NCBI GenBank assembly: GCA_002842505.1 | Contig: PHDE01000002.1 | Location: forward strand, 1-64,000 | Length of the DNA stretch: 64,000 bases | Origin: Bacteroidetes bacterium HGW-Bacteroidetes-3 | GTDB lineage: Bacteria > Bacteroidota > Bacteroidia > Flavobacteriales > Flavobacteriaceae | Direction: 5' to 3' | The notes under the pieces: model-generated | The model's database searches: none | Seen by the model: the letters and a program-made list of their open reading frames with translations, nothing else | What the model was told of the DNA's origin: nothing | In this document: piece by piece, positions 18,227 to 27,472 of the stretch | How the letters are laid out: the number at the start of each line of letters is the position of its first letter | How positions within the stretch are numbered: position 1 is the stretch's first letter | Program-made: the position numbers and the translations under genes

Positions 18227-18805
18227 TTAAATTTTTGCCAATTCCACTTTTGCGGTAATGGTCACTTCTTCGCCAATCATCAAGCTTCCTGCTTCCAAAA
18301 CGGAGTTGTATTTTAGGCCAAAATCGGTTCTGTTAATCACACCTGTAACTTTCAATCCAGCTTTTGTGTTTCCCCAAGGATCTTTGGTGGTTCCGCCATA
18401 AGTCATTGCCAACGTAATTTCTTTGGTAACTCCGTGCAAAGATAAATTTCCTTTTAAATTGTATTTTCCGGCTCCTGTTTTTTCAACAGAAGTACTTACA
18501 AAAGTCATTTTTGGATATTTTTCTGTCTCAAAAAAATCGGCGCCTCTTAAATGCCCGTCTCTTTTTTCATTGTCGGTGTTAACGCTGTTTACATCAACTG
18601 TAAAGTTAATTTTTGCATCAGAAAAGTCGTCTTTTGTAGTAACAATTGTACCTTCGTACTTAGAAAATATGCCTTCAACTTCAGAAATTACCATATGGTC
18701 TACAGCAAAACGAATTGAGCTATGAGATGGATCAATATTCCATGTAGTTTGTGCGCTAGCCAATGCAACGCTAAATAAGGCAATTACGATACTTAATTTT
18801 TTCAT
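18227..18805 (-). CDS. YceI family protein (secreted lipid-binding fold)
   Basis: Signal peptide; TTWNIDPSHSSIRFAVDHMVISEVEGIFSKYEGTI, LSLHGVTKEITLAMTYGG. Confidence 0.95.
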   Translation of the reverse strand: MKKLSIVIALFSVALASAQTTWNIDPSHSSIRFAVDHMVISEVEGIFSKYEGTIVTTKDDFSDAKINFTVDVNSVNTDNEKRDGHLRGADFFETEKYPKMTFVSTSVEKTGAGKYNLKGNLSLHGVTKEITLAMTYGGTTKDPWGNTKAGLKVTGVINRTDFGLKYNSVLEAGSLMIGEEVTITAKVELAKI

Positions 18806-18841
18806 GATTTAGATATTTTTATGTTGTTTATTAATTTGGGA

Positions 18842-18849
18842 CAAATATA
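18842..18849 (-). promoter_or_regulatory. Candidate -7 box TATATTTG of the yceI-like gene
   Basis: TAnnTTTG Bacteroidota consensus on the minus strand. Confidence 0.6.
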
Positions 18850-18860
18850 TGTCAAAACAT

Positions 18861-18878
18861 TATATGTTGCAACATATA
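18861..18878. promoter_or_regulatory. 18-bp perfect palindrome TATATGTTGCAACATATA, candidate MarR operator
   Basis: Lies 11 bp upstream of the -7 box, where the -33 element is expected. Confidence 0.65.
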
Positions 18879-18979
18879 TTTTAAATAATTTTAGTTAATT
18901 CTAATAAAAAAAATTTATAAATCTGATATTCAAACAATTATAAAGATTAAATTTAATTTTATTTACCGCCTAAAAAGTG

Positions 18980-18987
18980 TAAATTTG
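18980..18987 (+). promoter_or_regulatory. Candidate -7 box TAAATTTG upstream of idi
   Basis: TAnnTTTG 16 nt before the ATG. Confidence 0.55.
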
Positions 18988-19003
18988 CCATAATTAAAAG
19001 AGT

Positions 19004-19522
19004 ATGCAGGAAGAACAAGTCATATTGGTAAACGAGAAAGACGAAAAAATTGGTTTAATGCCAAAAATGGAGGCGCATGAAAAAGCGGTGCTTCACAGGG
19101 CGTTTTCAATTTTTGTGTTCAATGATAAAAATGAATTGTTGCTGCAGCAACGGGCAGCGCTTAAATACCATTCGCCTTTATTGTGGACAAACACTTGCTG
19201 CAGCCATCAGCGCGACGGAGAAGGAAATGTGGAAGCGGGGAAACGACGTTTGCAGGAAGAAATGGGTTTTGTGTGCGATTTGAAAGAAGTGACTTGGTTT
19301 ATTTACAAAGCGCCGTTCGACAATGGGTTGACGGAGCACGAACTAGATCATATCCTGATTGGTTATTACAATGAAAATCCGTTATTGAATAGGGAAGAAG
19401 TCGAAAATTTTAAATGGATGACCATTGAAGAAGTGAAAAACGATATGAAAAAACATCCTGAAATTTATACCGAATGGTTTAAAATCATTTTCGAGAAATA
19501 TTACAGTTTTATAAGTCATTAA
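19004..19522 (+). CDS. idi: Isopentenyl-diphosphate delta-isomerase (type I)
   Basis: NUDIX fold: WTNTCCSHQRDGE..AGKRRLQEEMGF, HELDHILIG. Confidence 0.95.
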   Translation: MQEEQVILVNEKDEKIGLMPKMEAHEKAVLHRAFSIFVFNDKNELLLQQRAALKYHSPLLWTNTCCSHQRDGEGNVEAGKRRLQEEMGFVCDLKEVTWFIYKAPFDNGLTEHELDHILIGYYNENPLLNREEVENFKWMTIEEVKNDMKKHPEIYTEWFKIIFEKYYSFISH

Positions 19523-19532
19523 TTAGCAACCT

Positions 19533-19943
19533 ATGAAAGTAACCGTAAACAGAATAGCACATTTTAATGCCGCGCACCGATTGTACAATGCAGATTGGAC
19601 CGATGCGAGGAACGCCAATGTTTTCGGCAAATGTGCCAATCCGCATTATCACGGACATAATTATGAGCTTATAGTTTCTGTTAAAGGTGAAATTCATCCA
19701 GAAACTGGTTTCGTGATGGATATGAAAATTTTGAAAAGTTTAATAGAAACAGAAATTGAAGAACAATTTGATCATAAAAATCTTAACGAAGAAGTTCGGG
19801 AATTCAAAACATTGAACCCGACCGCCGAAAATATTGCAGTGGTTATTTGGAACAAACTACGCCCAAAAATTGATAAAAAATTAGCGCTTTCCATAACGCT
19901 CTATGAAACATCAAGAAATTTCGTGACCTATTCCGGAGAATAA
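19533..19943 (+). CDS. queD: 6-carboxytetrahydropterin synthase family protein
   Basis: FNAAHRLYN..CANPHYHGHNYELIVSVKGE, FDHKNLNEE. Confidence 0.92.
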   Translation: MKVTVNRIAHFNAAHRLYNADWTDARNANVFGKCANPHYHGHNYELIVSVKGEIHPETGFVMDMKILKSLIETEIEEQFDHKNLNEEVREFKTLNPTAENIAVVIWNKLRPKIDKKLALSITLYETSRNFVTYSGE

Positions 19944-19948
19944 AAATA

Positions 19949-20038
19949 GTTATATGTTAAACGTTATTGGTTGATTTTAACATATAACATATAACATATA
20001 ACGTATAACGTATAACAAATAACATATAACAAATAACA
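19949..20038. repeat. 13-bp perfect inverted repeat GTTATATGTTAAA/TTTAACATATAAC followed by a degenerate ATATAAC/ACGTATAAC tandem array
   Basis: Arms 19949-19961 and 19976-19988; array to ~20038. Confidence 0.88.
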
Positions 20039-20042
20039 CAAT

Positions 20043-20252
20043 CTACTTGCCTTCTTTTTTACAAGTATTCATTCCGAAAATGGTGTAAAGCGGACAAAAA
20101 CTTACCAAGCTCGTTAGTAAGAAAATCAGCGCAAAAGCCAATAGTACTAAGGCAAGCGCGCCACTAATCATTTCTAAATAATACAAAACAGCAATTGCAA
20201 CCGCAATTAAAACGCGAACCAATTTATCTGCGGAACCCATATTTTTTTTCAT
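20043..20252 (-). CDS. DUF2892 (YgaP-like) membrane protein
   Basis: MKKNMGSADKLVRVLIAVAIAVLYY, CPLYTIFGMNTC. Confidence 0.85.
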   Translation of the reverse strand: MKKNMGSADKLVRVLIAVAIAVLYYLEMISGALALVLLAFALIFLLTSLVSFCPLYTIFGMNTCKKEGK

Positions 20253-20298
20253 TATTTAACTTTTTAAAATTAACAATGATTAAAGATAATAAAAAAAG

Positions 20299-20889
20299 CT
20301 ATTCTTTTTTGTTTTTATTCAACTCATCCTGCAGTCTTCTCATCGCTTTTTGTTCTCTTTCCAGTGCTTTTTCCTTGTAAATTGCAAATTCTTCCTCAGC
20401 CTGTTTTAGTGCCAGTTTGCTTTGTGTGGTGATGATGTTACTTTGTTTAAATTTGGTGATAAAATAAAGCAATCCACCAATTAACCCGACAATAATTAAA
20501 AAAATCAATGTTTTAAAAGTGGTTTTTTCAAACTGAATACCAAAAAGAGAAATGCTTTCTTTTTCAGATTTTAATTCGGAAATCACGGTTTCTGTTGAAG
20601 CCAGCTTAGTGTTTAAACTGTCAATAAGTTGTTTTTGGGAATTTACGATGCCTGAATTTTCCGAAATCTTCTTTTTTGAGGCTGAAAGTGAATCAATAAT
20701 ATTCGATTTTAATTTAAGGAGCCAAGAAGCTTTAATAACCTTATAATCCTGGTAATTATTTGATTCATCAACAAGATATTCAAACTGATTTTTTACGGAA
20801 CCGGTGTCAATAAATTTTTTTGGGCTTTGGCTAAAAATGTTTGTTGTCATAAAAAGTGCGGCCAACACCGTTAGTGCTATTTTGTTCAT
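20299..20889 (-). CDS. Conserved hypothetical protein with signal peptide, coiled coil and one TM
   Basis: ORF with SP, heptad-rich regions and a central TM. Confidence 0.7.
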   Translation of the reverse strand: MNKIALTVLAALFMTTNIFSQSPKKFIDTGSVKNQFEYLVDESNNYQDYKVIKASWLLKLKSNIIDSLSASKKKISENSGIVNSQKQLIDSLNTKLASTETVISELKSEKESISLFGIQFEKTTFKTLIFLIIVGLIGGLLYFITKFKQSNIITTQSKLALKQAEEEFAIYKEKALEREQKAMRRLQDELNKNKKE

Positions 20890-20927
20890 CTATATAAATT
20901 TCTTTGATTTCATAACGAACTAAAAAA

Positions 20928-21935
20928 CTACTTATTGTTATTAAAATATACTTCCAGTTCATTTAAATAAACTAGTTTTATATTTTCATCCAATAATGAA
21001 TATTGGAAAGAATTTTTGGCCAATTGGTAAAGATCAGCCTTAGAAAGATTTAAAGCTTTCTGTATTTCCATATAATTTTTATTCACCTGTCCGCCAAAAT
21101 AAGCGGGATCATCGGAATTTACCGTAACCTTTAAACCTAAATCCATCATTTTTTTCAAGGGATGGTTTTTTAAATCGTCCACCACGCGAAGCGCGGTATT
21201 TGAAAGCGGACAAACTGTCAACGCAATATCGCGTTTGATAATTTCCTTTACCAAGTCTTCATCTTGCAATGAATTGTTTCCATGGTCAATACGTTTAATG
21301 CCTAATAAATCTATGGCTTCCCAAACATATTCCGCAGCACCTTCTTCACCTGCGTGCGCCAAAGGAACATAGCCTTCTTTTACAGAAGCTTCAAATACAT
21401 TTTTAAATTTTGAAGGCGGATTTCCTTTTTCCGAAGAATCCAATCCAACAGCTTTAATTTTATCTTTAAACGGAAGCGACTGATTCAATGTTTTAAAAGC
21501 ATCTTCTTCACTTAAATGGCGCAAATAACTCATTATCAATAAGGAAGAAACTCCCAATTTTATTTTTGCGTCGTCGCAGGCTTTTGAAATACCGTTAATT
21601 ACCGTTTCAAAGGCAATGCCCCGGTCGGTATGCGTTTGAGGATCGAACATAATTTCGGTATGACGTACATTTTGGTCGGCGCATTTTTGCAGATAGCTGT
21701 AGGTTAAATCATAAAAATCCTGTTCGTTCACCAAAACGCCGGCGCCTTGATAATAAATATTTAAAAAATCCTGCAAACAATCAAATTTATAAGCTTTTTC
21801 AATTTCTTCAACAGAATTATAAGGTATGTCAATTTTGTTTCTTTGGGCTATTTTAAACATCAACTCTGGTTCAAAAGAACCTTCAATGTGTAAATGCAAT
21901 TCAGCCTTGGGCAATTTTTCTATAAATGTTTTCAT
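20928..21935 (-). CDS. add: Adenosine deaminase
   Basis: PKAELHLHIEGSFEPELMF, LAHAGEEG, IDHGNNSL, VTVNSDDPAYF. Confidence 0.95.
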   Translation of the reverse strand: MKTFIEKLPKAELHLHIEGSFEPELMFKIAQRNKIDIPYNSVEEIEKAYKFDCLQDFLNIYYQGAGVLVNEQDFYDLTYSYLQKCADQNVRHTEIMFDPQTHTDRGIAFETVINGISKACDDAKIKLGVSSLLIMSYLRHLSEEDAFKTLNQSLPFKDKIKAVGLDSSEKGNPPSKFKNVFEASVKEGYVPLAHAGEEGAAEYVWEAIDLLGIKRIDHGNNSLQDEDLVKEIIKRDIALTVCPLSNTALRVVDDLKNHPLKKMMDLGLKVTVNSDDPAYFGGQVNKNYMEIQKALNLSKADLYQLAKNSFQYSLLDENIKLVYLNELEVYFNNNK

Positions 21936-22066
21936 CTGTTTATATTTTATTTTTTATTGGTACAGCTGCTGCCTGCCTTCCGGCAGATAAACCTGCCTGC
22001 CGATAGGCAGATAAATTCGCTATTAATTATTCCTTCGTGTATCAAAATTTGTTATGCTCGTTTCAT
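21936..22066 (-). repeat. ATGAAA-bounded element copy B (abuts start codon of add)
   Basis: Reverse complement begins ATGAAACGAGCATAACAAATTTTGATACACGAAGGAATAATTAATAGCGAA and ends AATAAAATATAAACAG; CTGCCGG hairpin core. Confidence 0.9.
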
Positions 22067-22336
22067 ATTGCAAATTTACATAAATGAATATTTTTAATGG
22101 ATTTTTGTTTGAAAATTTATGAAACCTAAATTGCGCAAGTTTTTTAAATAGGCTATTTTTTACAAAAAAATGCCTTTAAAGGATATTGAATAGGCTAAAA
22201 AAGACATCGATAATTGTTAAGAGGTCTACTGAAAATTAAAAATTTATGTTAAAAAATAAAGAATATTTTGATTAATGCTACGATAATAAGGCATTTTCTT
22301 GTAAATTTGCAATCAAAATAAATCAATAAAAATTTT

Positions 22337-22603
22337 ATGGCAAGTATTAAAAATTTAAAAAAGGATATTAATTACGTTCTGGGAGATATTATAGAAGCGT
22401 GTTATACATGGGAATTGTACAATCCGAAAGCCGGTTCAGCAGGAACAGAAGCAATTATAGACGAAGCAATTGAATCATTTGATGTTTTAATTGAGAAAGT
22501 GAATGTTAAAAAAATTGAGGACAAAAAAGCTTATTTTAAGGCTATTAATTTAGAATTGGAAAAAACAGCCCATAATTTAATTGAAAAAGTAAATAAACTT
22601 TAG
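22337..22603 (+). CDS. Small conserved hypothetical protein
   Basis: 88 aa, clean ORF with A-rich start context. Confidence 0.65.
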   Translation: MASIKNLKKDINYVLGDIIEACYTWELYNPKAGSAGTEAIIDEAIESFDVLIEKVNVKKIEDKKAYFKAINLELEKTAHNLIEKVNKL

Positions 22604-22723
22604 TTTTTAATTAACATATTATTAAGGTCATTTTATAAAAAAAATGAAATTTATTGTTTAAATTCACACAATAATTAACGTATTACAACGTTCTTTAATT
22701 ACCAACTAAAAACCTATTAATTT

Positions 22724-22936
22724 ATGGCAAGAGCAATGTTTGAGTACACAAAAACCATACTCGAAAAAGTCAGTTTTAATAAAGAGTTATTTAAAAAGGA
22801 ATTGGAAAAAGCAGTAAACAGATTACTGCCTTATGAAATAAAGGAATTGTACTATTGGCTAAAGGAGTTCACGGTAAATAAACCAGAACTTCAATTATGT
22901 TTGGTCTTAGTGGAAAATAAAAAAAGGAGCTTTTAA
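22724..22936 (+). CDS. Small hypothetical protein
   Basis: 70 aa ORF; C-terminal codons lie inside the terminator hairpin. Confidence 0.6.
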   Translation: MARAMFEYTKTILEKVSFNKELFKKELEKAVNRLLPYEIKELYYWLKEFTVNKPELQLCLVLVENKKRSF

Positions 22937-22942
22937 GCTCCT
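22920..22942. terminator. Bidirectional terminator GGAGCTT-TT-AAGCTCC flanked by A and T runs
   Basis: Perfect 7-bp stem between convergent genes; both stop codons lie in it. Confidence 0.88.
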
Positions 22943-23877
22943 TTTTTTTGTAGCGGACTAATTATTTTCACGTCATTAAAGGCAATAACGCCTCTTATAA
23001 CACTGTCTATCACATTTTTAAGGGTTTCAATCAATTGAATTTTTAATTGGGACTTATGGTAAATTAAGCTAATTTCCCTTGCAGGAACCGGCGCATTAAA
23101 TGGGCGTAAGTACATATTTTCTTTCTCAGACAAATCCAATGTTTGTAAATATGGCAATAAAGTCATTCCCAAATTTTCTTTGGCCAATTTAATTAAAGTG
23201 TCGAAACTGCCGCTCTGAATTTGAAAATGTTGATTTTTATGGCCAATGGCACTGCACAAATTAATAATATTTTCTTTAAAACAATGGCCGTCCTCCAACA
23301 ATAAAATATCCTCAATTTGTAAATCTTCCACAGCAAGTGTTTTGTTTTTAAACAGCCGGTGTTCGGCAGGCACAAATCCAACAAAAGGCTCATAATATAA
23401 AACACGTTCCTTAATTTGGTCATTTTCCAGCGGTGTGGCCGCAATAGCTACATCAATATGTCCGTCGGCTAATTTTTTTATGATTTCTTCCGTGGTAATT
23501 TCTTCAATTTTTAAATTTACTTTCGGATATTTTTTAATAAAAGTTTTTAAGAATAGCGGAAGCAATGTAGGCATTACCGTAGGAATAATTCCCAACCTAA
23601 AATCGCCGCCAATAAATCCTTTTTGCTGGTCAATAATATCGTTGATGCGATTGCTTTCATCGACAATAATTTTTGCCTGTTCTATAATTTTTTTGCCCAC
23701 TTCTGTAAGTTGAATGGGTTTTTTGTTTCTGTTAAAAATTTGTGTGTCAAATTCTTCCTCCAATTTTTGTATTTGCATACTCAAAGTTGGCTGCGTAACA
23801 AAACAATGTTTGGATGCAGTTGTGAAATTTTTGTATTCTGCCACTGCCAAAACATATTTCAACTGGGTGATTGTCAT
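22933..23877 (-). CDS. oxyR: LysR-family OxyR-like hydrogen-peroxide regulator
   Basis: MTITQLKYVLAVAEYKNFTTASKHCFVTQPTLSMQIQKLEEEF; EDGHCFKENIINLC cysteine pair; divergent from dps. Confidence 0.88.
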   Translation of the reverse strand: MTITQLKYVLAVAEYKNFTTASKHCFVTQPTLSMQIQKLEEEFDTQIFNRNKKPIQLTEVGKKIIEQAKIIVDESNRINDIIDQQKGFIGGDFRLGIIPTVMPTLLPLFLKTFIKKYPKVNLKIEEITTEEIIKKLADGHIDVAIAATPLENDQIKERVLYYEPFVGFVPAEHRLFKNKTLAVEDLQIEDILLLEDGHCFKENIINLCSAIGHKNQHFQIQSGSFDTLIKLAKENLGMTLLPYLQTLDLSEKENMYLRPFNAPVPAREISLIYHKSQLKIQLIETLKNVIDSVIRGVIAFNDVKIISPLQKKGA

Positions 23878-23879
23878 AA

Positions 23880-23918
23880 CTATCAATATTTATGATAAAG
23901 ATATTAAAACTATCAATA
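23880..23918. promoter_or_regulatory. Direct repeat CTATCAATA spaced 30 bp in the oxyR-dps intergenic region
   Basis: Copies at 23880-23888 and 23910-23918. Confidence 0.5.
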
Positions 23919-23995
23919 AAGATTATGTTTAATCCGATTTATTTTTTCTGAAATTTGCAGTAATAAAAAATTGAATAAATAAAAAAACGAAGAGT

Positions 23996-24466
23996 ATGAA
24001 CACAACAAGTATTGGATTAAACAAAGAAAGAGCAAAAGATTTAAGCAAAAGTTTAAATGTTTTATTGGCAAATTTTCAAGTGTATTATCAAAATTTAAGA
24101 GGCTTGCATTGGAATATCAAAGGAAAATCCTTTTTTGAATTGCATGTGAAATATGAAGAGTTTTATACCGATTCGCAAATCAAAATTGATTTAATAGCGG
24201 AACGTATTCTAACATTAGGAGGAACGCCGTTGCATACATTTCAGGAATACACAGAATTGTCCAAAGTGGCAGTTGGCAAAAATATAACCACTGGTGAGCA
24301 AGGAGTGCAATTGATTGTAAATTCTTTAACGGTACTTTTAAACCTAGAAAGAAATATTTTAAATGAATCTGCGGAAGCAAATGATGAAGGAACCAACGCA
24401 ATGATGAGTGATTTAATTGCGGAACAGGAAAAAACTATGTGGATGTTGAATGCTTGGTTGAATTAA
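23996..24466 (+). CDS. dps: Dps/ferritin-like DNA-binding protein
   Basis: LNVLLANFQVYYQNLRGLHWNIKGKSFFELHVKYEEFYTD, IAERILTLGGTPLHT. Confidence 0.95.
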   Translation: MNTTSIGLNKERAKDLSKSLNVLLANFQVYYQNLRGLHWNIKGKSFFELHVKYEEFYTDSQIKIDLIAERILTLGGTPLHTFQEYTELSKVAVGKNITTGEQGVQLIVNSLTVLLNLERNILNESAEANDEGTNAMMSDLIAEQEKTMWMLNAWLN

Positions 24467-24536
24467 AAAAGCTGGAAGTCTGATGACGGAAGTCCGAAGT
24501 TCATCGCATGAAATTCTGAATGTCTGTTGAATTAAA

Positions 24537-24567
24537 GTAGGGACAGGTCGCGACCTGTCCGTTCTAA
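24537..24567 (+). repeat. GTAG-headed REP-like palindrome, copy 2
   Basis: GTAG + GGACAGGTCGCGACCTGTCC (24541-24560) + GTTCTAA. Confidence 0.93.
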
Positions 24568-24642
24568 TTAGTTTCAAGTTTAAAAAAAATTGGTTGTTAA
24601 AAATAAGAAATAGGCTTGAATCACTAATTATAATTGCAGTTT

Positions 24643-24673
24643 TCAATTTTTTGAAAACTGCAATTTTTTTTAT
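24643..24673. terminator. Terminator hairpin TTGCAGTTTTCAA..TTGAAAACTGCAA + T-run
   Basis: Long perfect stem followed by TTTTTTTT. Confidence 0.85.
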
Positions 24674-24703
24674 ATTAAATTGACTGTACTATTAAATCAA
24701 CGG

Positions 24704-24874
24704 TAATATATAAGGAAAAGTAAATGTAGTAAACAATTGATTATTACCACATTAGTCTTTTATCTTTTTTCTATATTCTTTCGTCTGGTTAATATGTAAG
24801 GAAAAGAAAATGGGATAGACAACTGATTTCTATCACAATAATCTTTTATCTTTATTCTATATTCTTTCGTCTCG
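24704..24874. repeat. Imperfect tandem duplication, period 86 bp
   Basis: taaggaaaag at 24711/24797 and tctatattctttcgtct at 24770/24856. Confidence 0.9.
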
Positions 24875-25687
24875 TTAATAGATATCCCAAAAAGTACGTT
24901 GCTTGTCCAGTTCTTCTTCCTGTTTTTTATATTCCGCCACTGAAACAACTTTTAAAAATGAAGGATGTTGTTCAATGCCAAACTCAATTTTTTTAACAAT
25001 TTCATCAACAGTGTCATTTTCATAATCAATATCAATGGGCTGTTTAATCACCATAGATTGCAACACATTTCGTTTTTTTATCAGCAGTCCCTTTTTGTCA
25101 TAAGCGCGTCTAAAGCCATCAATAACAATTGGAATCACAATAGGCTTGCAGGTTTTTATAATGTGTGCTGTACCGCGCCTGATTGGTTTAAAAGGTTTGG
25201 TGGTTCCCTGAGGAAAGGTAATTACCCAACCGTCATCCAATGCTTTTTTAATATTGCTGATATCCGACATTTTTACTTGCCTGTTTACATTTTCTCCGGC
25301 ACTTCTCCAGGTTCTTTCTATGGAAACAGAGCCTACATAGGCGAATATTTTTGGCAACAAACCCGATTTCATGGTTTCTGATGCGGCGACATAGTAGATA
25401 TTAAGTTTCGGATTCCAGATATAACCAATGTTTTTTAAAGAATCGACCCTTCCTTTTAATGAAGCATTAAAAACGTGGTACATGGCGGCAACATCGGCAA
25501 AATAGGTTTGGTGGTTGGAAACAAACAATACATTTGTAGGAGGAAGATCCCTAATGATTTCTGAACCTTCAATTTGCAGTTGGTTAAATCGTCTGTACCT
25601 TCCGTGAGAAACAACGCCAATAATTCTGACGAGCCATTTTTTGACAAATAAAATATGTCCGAATGGATTTCTTTTAAAAATTGGCAT
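24875..25687 (-). CDS. 1-acyl-sn-glycerol-3-phosphate acyltransferase (PlsC family)
   Basis: FVSNHQTYFADV (HX4D-like), FPQGTTKPFKPIRRGTAH. Confidence 0.85.
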   Translation of the reverse strand: MPIFKRNPFGHILFVKKWLVRIIGVVSHGRYRRFNQLQIEGSEIIRDLPPTNVLFVSNHQTYFADVAAMYHVFNASLKGRVDSLKNIGYIWNPKLNIYYVAASETMKSGLLPKIFAYVGSVSIERTWRSAGENVNRQVKMSDISNIKKALDDGWVITFPQGTTKPFKPIRRGTAHIIKTCKPIVIPIVIDGFRRAYDKKGLLIKKRNVLQSMVIKQPIDIDYENDTVDEIVKKIEFGIEQHPSFLKVVSVAEYKKQEEELDKQRTFWDIY

Positions 25688-25734
25688 TTAGGTGGTTTAG
25701 TTTTGAATGAAAAGCAAATTTAATAAAAAATAAA

Positions 25735-26367
25735 TTAAATTTCTTTTAATAACACTTTGATTTCGTTTAGCATCATGGCAGTTGCTCCCCAAACAATACA
25801 ATTACTAAGGTTGAAACATGGAACAAGTATATTTTTGGCATAAGAAGTGGAGACAATAGTGGTTGAAAAAGCATTTTCATTTAACAGATCTTCCAGCAAA
25901 ACCGGTATATTTTCTTCAACTTCCTCATTCTTTGTAAAGTTTGGCGTATAGTTAAGAAACCCTAAAAACGGCGTAACCATAAAATTGCTCGGCGGAATGA
26001 AAACATCGGTCATTTGCTTGAAAATTTGCACGTCATCTGGCTTAATTCCAACTTCTTCCTGAGCTTCCCGTAAAGCGGTTTTTTCCAGTGAATTATCGTC
26101 GCTATCAAACTTTCCTCCGGGAAAACTAATTTGTGAGGCGTGGGTTCCGTTATAGGTTGCGCGCAATGTCAGCAAAAAGCAGGTTTTTTCTTGTGAATTC
26201 GGATAAAACATTGCCAGAACTGCCGCTTTTTTTGCGTTTTTTGCATCAATAAATTCTTGTGAATATTTTTTTCTGAATTTTGGCGCCAATTCAAACTGCG
26301 CCTCTAATCCGCCAAGAGAAATACCTGAAAGTTTTGAAATGCTATTTTTGAAGTCCTTAAATTCCAT
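25735..26367 (-). CDS. NUDIX hydrolase, CoA pyrophosphatase-like
   Basis: SFPGGKFDSDDNSLEKTALREAQEEVGI NUDIX box. Confidence 0.9.
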   Translation of the reverse strand: MEFKDFKNSISKLSGISLGGLEAQFELAPKFRKKYSQEFIDAKNAKKAAVLAMFYPNSQEKTCFLLTLRATYNGTHASQISFPGGKFDSDDNSLEKTALREAQEEVGIKPDDVQIFKQMTDVFIPPSNFMVTPFLGFLNYTPNFTKNEEVEENIPVLLEDLLNENAFSTTIVSTSYAKNILVPCFNLSNCIVWGATAMMLNEIKVLLKEI

Positions 26368-26444
26368 GGTTTTATTGATATTGGCATAAAATTATAATAG
26401 AAAAACGCCTAGGCAAAAGCATTAATATAATTTATCGTTAAGGG

Positions 26445-27188
26445 CTATTTGTTATTAAATTTAGCGGCCATCGCGGCGCCAATAATACCCGCATCATTTT
26501 CAGCTTGTGCAGGTGCAATTGGCGTATCAATCTCAATTTTATGGATAAATTTATGGACTCTTTTGCTAGCGCCTCCACCAATGATAATAAGGTCGGGCGA
26601 CATAATAAAATTTAAGTGGCTAAAATATTTATGCAGTCTTTTCCCCCATTTTTTCTGGCTTAATTTTTCTCTTTTGCGGGCAGAATCTGCGGCATAGATT
26701 TCAAAGCTTTCACCATGTCTGTTTAATAAATGCCCAAATTCCGTATTGGGCAATAATTTTCCGTCTAAAAATACTGCCGATCCAATTCCTGTTCCCAGTG
26801 TAATCATAATTACGACCCCATTTTTATCTTTTCCTGCACCAAAGTTCATTTCTGCAATTCCGGCTGCATCAGCGTCATTTACAACGGTAAATTTATTTCC
26901 GGCGGTGTTTTTAAAAAGTTCGCCAACGTTTATCCCTTTCCAATCTTCGTGTAGGTTTCCTCCGGAAAGACATATTCCGTTTTTAAGCAATGCTGGGAAT
27001 CCGCAACCAACGGAACCTTCCCAATGAAAGTGTTTCACTAATTTTTTAATAACATTGGCAATTGCATCGGGCGTGGCTGGCCTTGGAGTGGGAATTCTTT
27101 TTCTGTCGGCAGAAAGTTCGCCTGTTTCAACATTGACTATTGCGGCTTTTATGCCTGTTCCTCCAACATCAATACCCAATATTTCCAT
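26445..27188 (-). CDS. ppgK: ROK-family polyphosphate glucokinase
   Basis: [41 protein letters not shown]. Confidence 0.88.
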   Translation of the reverse strand: MEILGIDVGGTGIKAAIVNVETGELSADRKRIPTPRPATPDAIANVIKKLVKHFHWEGSVGCGFPALLKNGICLSGGNLHEDWKGINVGELFKNTAGNKFTVVNDADAAGIAEMNFGAGKDKNGVVIMITLGTGIGSAVFLDGKLLPNTEFGHLLNRHGESFEIYAADSARKREKLSQKKWGKRLHKYFSHLNFIMSPDLIIIGGGASKRVHKFIHKIEIDTPIAPAQAENDAGIIGAAMAAKFNNK

Positions 27189-27472
27189 AGTGTTTAATAA
27201 GATTTCAAGTTAAAACAACAATGTTATTGAAAATATATTAAATAAAAAACGATACTTGTTATTTTTTATCATTGTTGGGTGATAAAAATACCATAAATAA
27301 ACGAAATATAGAATTGAAAGACTTTTAACCTAGAAAGAGCCCTAAAAATTATAAATTATAAATTTTGGATTTTGAATTGGCTGGAGGACAATTTTCATCT
27401 CGAAAAAGCGGGATTCATTTTTAATTCTATTTGCATATTATATGATAAAAACCAAGTGAAAAAATATAAAAA

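Noticed and set aside
19949-20038. ATATAAC array considered as a CRISPR
   Set aside because: Unit too short and degenerate, no unique spacers, no cas genes in the window.
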